Assembly: GCA_040437565.1 (NCBI GenBank)
Contig: JBDOQK010000006.1
Coordinates: forward strand, 248,001-312,000
Reading direction: 5' to 3'
Length of the DNA stretch: 64,000 nt
From: Albugo candida
Taxonomy: Eukaryota; Oomycota; Peronosporomycetes; Albuginales
Of the stretch, positions 59,150 through 64,000 are shown piece by piece. The notes under the pieces are model-generated. The model saw only the letters and a list, made by a program, of their open reading frames with translations, was not told where the DNA came from and made no database searches. How positions within the stretch are numbered: the stretch's first letter is position 1; the number at the start of each line of letters is the position of its first letter. Made by a program: the position numbers and the translations under genes.

Positions 59150-61518
59150 TTATATGCGGAATGCAGCTGCATCGATGTGTTCCAAATTATAAAGATCAGC
59201 GATTCTCTTCAGCATTTCCTTTCGATTGGTGCTGTTTGCATTATCATAAATGAGATCATACAAGGAGCTGAGATTGAACACAACAACTTCGTTCAGAAAG
59301 CGGAGCGGACACAGCCTAATCATCCTTTCCAGCATTGTCACAGCTCCGTGCACGTCACAACTGTATAATGCGCATATTGCGTAGTTATTGACTGCAGCGC
59401 ATATCAGTTCTCCTTGCTCAAGCATCAAGTCTTCATCAGGAAGGATCGTATTGCTCCATTTGTCATTTTGTGCCTTCCCTTCTGCCAATCCTAGATGCAG
59501 TATAGACCTGAAAGTGTGGATTGCCTCCTGTATATTATCACGGGAGAGTAGTAAAAGTCCCTTGTTCATCAGCACTTGAGGATGACCAGGTTGTTTTTCG
59601 TCGGAGCTAAGCTTTTCCGAAAGAACACTTACATGCTTGAATAGTATCTCTGCACTTTCAATGTCACCTAGTTGCATGTAGATTCTTCCAATTCTAGAAA
59701 GCACAATAATTTGCTCGGGAACCGTTTTGATCTTTTCGACCTACACAGAACAGCGAAAAGAATTTATCAAGGATGTGGCTGAAGAGACATACCCGAAGTG
59801 TTGAGCACAGTCGAAGAGCTAAAGAATATCTCTGTTCGTGCAGCGCATGATGAATCAATGTAAATTGTGTCACCTGAAGCCAGAGTTCGGCTTCATCTTC
59901 ATCGACATCAAAAACTTGCTTCGTCTTTTTTTCTAAGATGGCGTTCGAAATTTCCATAATCAACGTACAAAGTTTTTTCTCATACCCCTCTGCGTCCTCT
60001 CTATATTTGCAAAGTGTCGCTTCCAATGACCGAAGTCGCATGATAAGATACGTATTGCTACATTTTCTTCCCGTTTGTGTCTGAAGTTGTAATGTGTGTG
60101 AACGACGCTGCAATTCACGCAAGTCACCAAACTGATGCAAGACAGTTTCGGCTTCATCGTAGAAACCTTCTTTGATCAAGGCCGCCAAATACCATGATTT
60201 TGCTTCAAGAGTCTGCTCGCTTTCTAATTCATCTTGAAGAATGCGTTTAGCTTTCTTCATGAGACTCTTACATCTTCTTTGCCTGCATAAAAGCTCGAGA
60301 CTTCTTGGTTCATTTGGAAGATCATCGATATTAAAATCGTGTGGAGATGAAGTTTGGCTCTGACCAAAGTAAGAAAGATCATCGTCGCGTAGTGTGTTCC
60401 AAAAGTTCTCTAAGAGTTCATCGACGCTTTTTACTTCAATCAAAACTCGAGATGAAGAAATTCTCATGGTTGCGGGTGATGCTGGTGAAGCGTTAGCATT
60501 TGGTTTCTTTGATAACATTTTGTTGGTTGGTGACGTCATAGAGTTTCGCCTGACGTTATCTCGTTTTTCTGAAGGATGCGTTCCGTGACCTGGAGCTGTT
60601 GCTGATTGAAACGACTGCGATGTCATATTATCACCATACTTCAAAAAAGGCATACTTGCCGGAGAGAATCCAGAGCTTATATTCGAGTATATTTTCGCCG
60701 AAATCGATTGTAAATTACCTTCATCTGGATGTGCTGTNNNNNNNNNNNNNNNNNNNNNNNNNNNNNNNNNNNNNNNNNNNNNNNNNNNNNNNNNNNNNNN
60801 NNNNNNNNNNNNNNNNNNNNNNNNNNNNNNNNNNNNNTGCTGATTGAAACGACTGCGATGTCATATTATCACCATACTTCAAAAAAGGCATACTTGCCGG
60901 AGAGAATCCAGAGCTTATATTCGAGTATATTTTCGCCGAAATCGATTGTAAATTACCTTCATCTGGATGTGCTGTCGACGCATTATTCGTATCGTTTAGA
61001 GTCTCGCTGTTTCGTACGACCGGAAACATCGGGGATATATTGTTCTGTAAGGAATCGATCTGAGTGGATGCAAGTACACTTTCGGAATTCTGCGTAATTG
61101 TTGAGCCTTCACATTCCGTGATTTCAACTTTCAAATCCGAAACGTCAGGAAAATTTAGTTCACGCTCAGCATAATTCTGTATTAGTTCCTGGAAAGGATC
61201 TTCAGAAGCGTTTGTAATGGGACTTGTGAATAATAACGATGATGAGTTGAAGCTATCCTCTACAACCTCTGATATGTTTGATAACGAGTTTATTTCTTCA
61301 CCTTGACGAAGTGGTATTGCTGAAAAGGGATCGTTATCTGTCTTATCTGAAGGTGAGAATAAGACTGCTGCTGCTGTAGTCTCGTTTTCCGCAAAAATTT
61401 CCATTCGATCCAACTCTGATGACTTGAATTTTTCCTCAGTTAGTTCGCTATCTGGATCGCAAGTAATTGATTCGAATTCATGAATAACAGGGGCCGCCAA
61501 AGTCGCAAATGGATCCAT
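59150..61518 (-). CDS. TRAPP complex subunit 12-like TPR protein
   Basis: Two exons (61518-59793 and 59740-59150) are joined over a 52-bp intron. With false gap 14 collapsed the product is about 692 aa. The N-terminal half is acidic and disordered. The C-terminal half holds TPR helices with the TRAPPC12 pattern: SRIGRIYMQLGDIESAEILF, VLMNKGLLLLSRDNIQEAI, INN-type AAVNNYAICALYSCDVHGAV, and the closing FLNEVVVFNLSSLYDLIYD. TRAPPC12 belongs to TRAPPIII, which acts in ER-Golgi traffic and autophagy. ATG 61518 opens MDPFATLAAPVIHEFE. A further 5' exon from ATG 61816 (MTPDRSNAETMQFAQQTSEE) looks coding, but I could not fix its splice. Confidence 0.85.
60600..60975. other. False assembly gap 14 (138-bp duplicated flanks)
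   Basis: Bases 60600-60737 are repeated at 60838-60975 around 100 N (60738-60837), inside TRAPPC12 exon 1. Confidence 0.9.
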
Positions 61519-61548
61519 GGAATCATACACTACAGGGATATAAGTCAC

Positions 61549-62611
61549 ACGTAGATACGTCTACTTGAGGCAAAAATACATGCAGCGCTACAGATCTCGC
61601 GATTGTAATCCTTATCTAAAGAGCTAGGAAGAATATATTCTCGGCATCAGCCCGTTAAAGACATCACATTGTTACATACGCTGATAGAAGAAATGCCGGG
61701 ATTGAACTTTCCGAGGGATTCTCCGACTGATCAATTGTCAAAAGATCATTTGATTCTTCTTCGCTAGTCTGTTGGGCAAATTGCATCGTTTCCGCGTTTG
61801 ATCTGTCTGGTGTCATTCGAGCAATGCGTTAGCTTCAGCTTTGCGGTAATTCCTTGGGTTAGCCAATCACACACTGAGAATCGATACATTCTCCTTAGAC
61901 AAGCCGCAATTAGTAATTGATTGTAGAATATATTTAGCTTTCACTGTCGGATCGAGGATCAAGCAACTCTTGTACTCGTCTCCTAAGTGGTGATATGCTC
62001 GAAGTACAATCTTCTAACATTGAGAAGATTTGAAAGCTCGAGATGAGATTGCACGAATGCTTTATACTCTCTCACAATGCACCGAGTAAGTCTCATAGGT
62101 CCATCTTGACCTGCTAGTATGGCTGGCCCTTCAATAAAGGAAGTGAATACTTCATATAACAATTCGTAACAATTTTGCGGGATATTGGATGTGAACGATT
62201 CCCACCGTAAACGAGGTCACTACAACTAATTTTCTAAAATCATTCGTATCCTTTTGCCGAATACGTCGAGTGTCATCGTATTTTTAGCTCCTATAAAGCT
62301 TTACACGAAAGGCATAACGTTGACATTGGATCTTAAAGTGTTACACAAGTTGGAACTATTCAGGGATGAGGTAGATATGATAAGTATCATGCGTTTCCAC
62401 CAAAAGTGCTTCAGTTAGCTCAGTACTACTCTATCTTCTGATGTGATTTGAAAATCCAACATCTTATGTCGTCTATCCATGCGTAAAGCATCGGCAAAGT
62501 CATGCAACTTTTGATGTGTCATATGATAAGATGTCAATTAAACTTCAATCATAAAGAACATGTTTTTAACCCGACTTTATGTGTGAATCAAAGGTTACTA
62601 TATTCGCATAA
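61549..62611. promoter_or_regulatory. Divergent intergenic region, about 1.06 kb
   Basis: This lies between TRAPPC12 (-) and the amino-acid transporter (+). It may contain a first exon of TRAPPC12 at about 61816-61680. The rest shows no coding, RNA or repeat signal. Confidence 0.5.
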
Positions 62612-64000
62612 ATGATGGAACAACATGGATCCTCTTCGACTTACGACGTTGCTGCTGAGCCTTTATTACGGAGACAGGATAAGAAACAAGACAATGACTT
62701 TTATCGGGAATCGAGCCTAGAATTTACGATTTCACGACCACCAACACGTGAGAAATACTTGAAGAAACTAGGCTACACGCCTCTCATCTTTCGGGTATGC
62801 TTCTGCGCATAATGAACAGTATCCCAAGGTTGATAATAGAAGTTGTAGAAAGTTGGGAGCTTACTGGCAGCATTATCTCCAATGAGACAGAAAAAAAATG
62901 TCAATTTTGAGCGAACAACTGAGGGGGATACGTTTCCACATCATCAGTCTTTCCTACCGGCGAAAGGATCGATTCGAGGGTCTGTATTCAACCTTGCAAG
63001 TGCAACTTTAGGTGCTGGGGCATTATCATTGCCCTACGCTGTCGCGGTTTCTGGAATTGGTTTTGCCATCGGACAGCTCTTGCTTGGTGCTGCACTCACC
63101 ATCTATACAATCCGACTCCTGACCCATGCCGCCAAACTCACAAAGTAAGATCTATACTTGTCATAATAATTATCACTCATGCCTTATGCTTTCTTAGATT
63201 GAATTCTTATGAAGATCTTGCCCTCTTTTGCTTTGGAAAAAAGGTAATTTATACTCTTCAGTCGGCATCTTCAACTATGCTCTCATTGGGATTGCAGGCA
63301 GCGATATTTGTGGAACTCAATATTCTGGTATTCTGTTTTGGTATTTCCATCGCCTATCTAGTGACCCTGGGTGATATTCTCACCCCAATGGGAGAGCTTT
63401 ACTTTGGAAATGATAGTATCCTATCAAAACGTTGGGCACTAATGTCCTTTTCATGTGGTGTGATCATGCTACCGCTTTCTTTGTTGCGTGACATCAGCAG
63501 TTTGCAATTCTCATCAATTCTGGGAGTCTTTTCGATCATTTTTCTGGTTATCGCGGTTTGTATACGCTCAGTCATGTACTCTATCTCAAACGGAGTTGCA
63601 AAATCTATATACTGGGGCTTCAACTACTCAAATGGTCTGCAATTTATGCTGAGCGTTCCGATCGTCATGTTTGCATTCACAAATCAGGTTGCATTGTATT
63701 TGAAGTGAGGATGTCTGTCGAAGAGACTTATACTTTCTTTACAGGTCAACGTGTTCTCAATTTATACGGAGCTTCAGAGACCGTGTATACGTCGAATGAA
63801 CAAAGTTGTGGACCGGGCCACATTGATTTCATTCATATTGTATGCAACCATAGGAGTGGTTGCTTACGTAGCTTTTGGATCTTCTCTTCTAGACAAAGAT
63901 TCAAAGGGAAATGTTCTTCTGAGTTTTCCCCTGAAAGATACACTGATTGCAATAACTCGAGCAGCTTTGACTTTCACAGTGTCCGTGGCATTTCCACTGA
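62612..64000 (+). CDS. AAAP-family amino-acid transporter (5' part)
   Basis: Exons 62612-62794, 62849-63144, 63198-63687 and 63745 to the window edge are linked by introns of 53-57 bp with consistent phases. The first 100 residues are polar and cytosolic. The first helix starts with the family hallmark SVFNLASATLGAGALSLPYA, followed by further membrane helices (GFAIGQLLLGAALTIYTIRLL and others), VPIVMFAFTNQVNVFSIYTEL and FILYATIGVVAYVAFG. This matches SLC38/vacuolar Avt-like transporters, which move neutral amino acids with protons or sodium. The C-terminal helices lie outside the window, and the substrate cannot be told. Confidence 0.88.

Overview
The window looks like a nuclear scaffold from a compact, intron-bearing protist genome. 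The best fit is a stramenopile of the oomycete type, possibly a white rust such as Albugo; this is inferred from gene content and not proven. The evidence is: short GT-AG introns, nearly all 45-63 bp; a protein made only of helicase-associated repeats; a CCT-domain protein outside plants; a primase-type Twinkle; and centriole or flagellum-linked genes (CEP70-like, vasohibin-like) beside WASH-complex genes. No bacterial, organellar or CRISPR feature was seen.

A strong assembly signature runs through the window. There are 14 runs of exactly 100 N, and each is flanked by two direct copies (31-923 bp) of the same sequence: the end of the left contig is repeated at the start of the right contig. 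The simplest reading is 14 false gaps between overlapping contigs. About 5.2 kb of duplicate plus 1.4 kb of N is therefore probably artefact, and every gene that crosses such a gap reads through cleanly once one copy is ignored.

Layout: 1-18.7 kb is gene-dense: DDX24/Mak5-like N-terminus (-), Twinkle primase-helicase (+), golgin-84 (+), PH-PX protein (-), vasohibin-like tubulin carboxypeptidase (+), Tim22 (-), Mrd1/RBM19 (+), CCT-domain protein (-), Spinster-like MFS transporter (-) and a short TRIP4-like protein (+). A gene-poor stretch follows (18.7-22.06 kb). At 22-34.8 kb are a RUN-RhoGAP-ELMO fusion (+), an unidentified reading frame (-), DENR (-), a hypothetical protein (-), a PP2C phosphatase (+), a diacylglycerol lipase (-) and a Ser-rich protein (+). 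At 34.9-41 kb are WASHC4/SWIP (+), the helicase-associated-repeat protein (-) and a possible small membrane protein (+). At 41-54 kb the DNA is mostly without recognisable genes except WASHC3/CCDC53 (-). At 54-64 kb are a CEP70-like protein (+), TRAPPC12 (-) and the 5' part of an AAAP amino-acid transporter (+).

Functionally the window is a housekeeping mix with a membrane-traffic and cytoskeleton flavour: golgin-84, TRAPPC12, two WASH subunits, PH-PX, RUN-RhoGAP-ELMO, vasohibin and CEP70. There are no operons; neighbouring genes are often tail-to-tail or head-to-head with under 100 bp between them. The most interesting items are the RUN-RhoGAP-ELMO architecture with a lost RhoGAP arginine finger, and the tandemly duplicated two-exon module in WASHC3.
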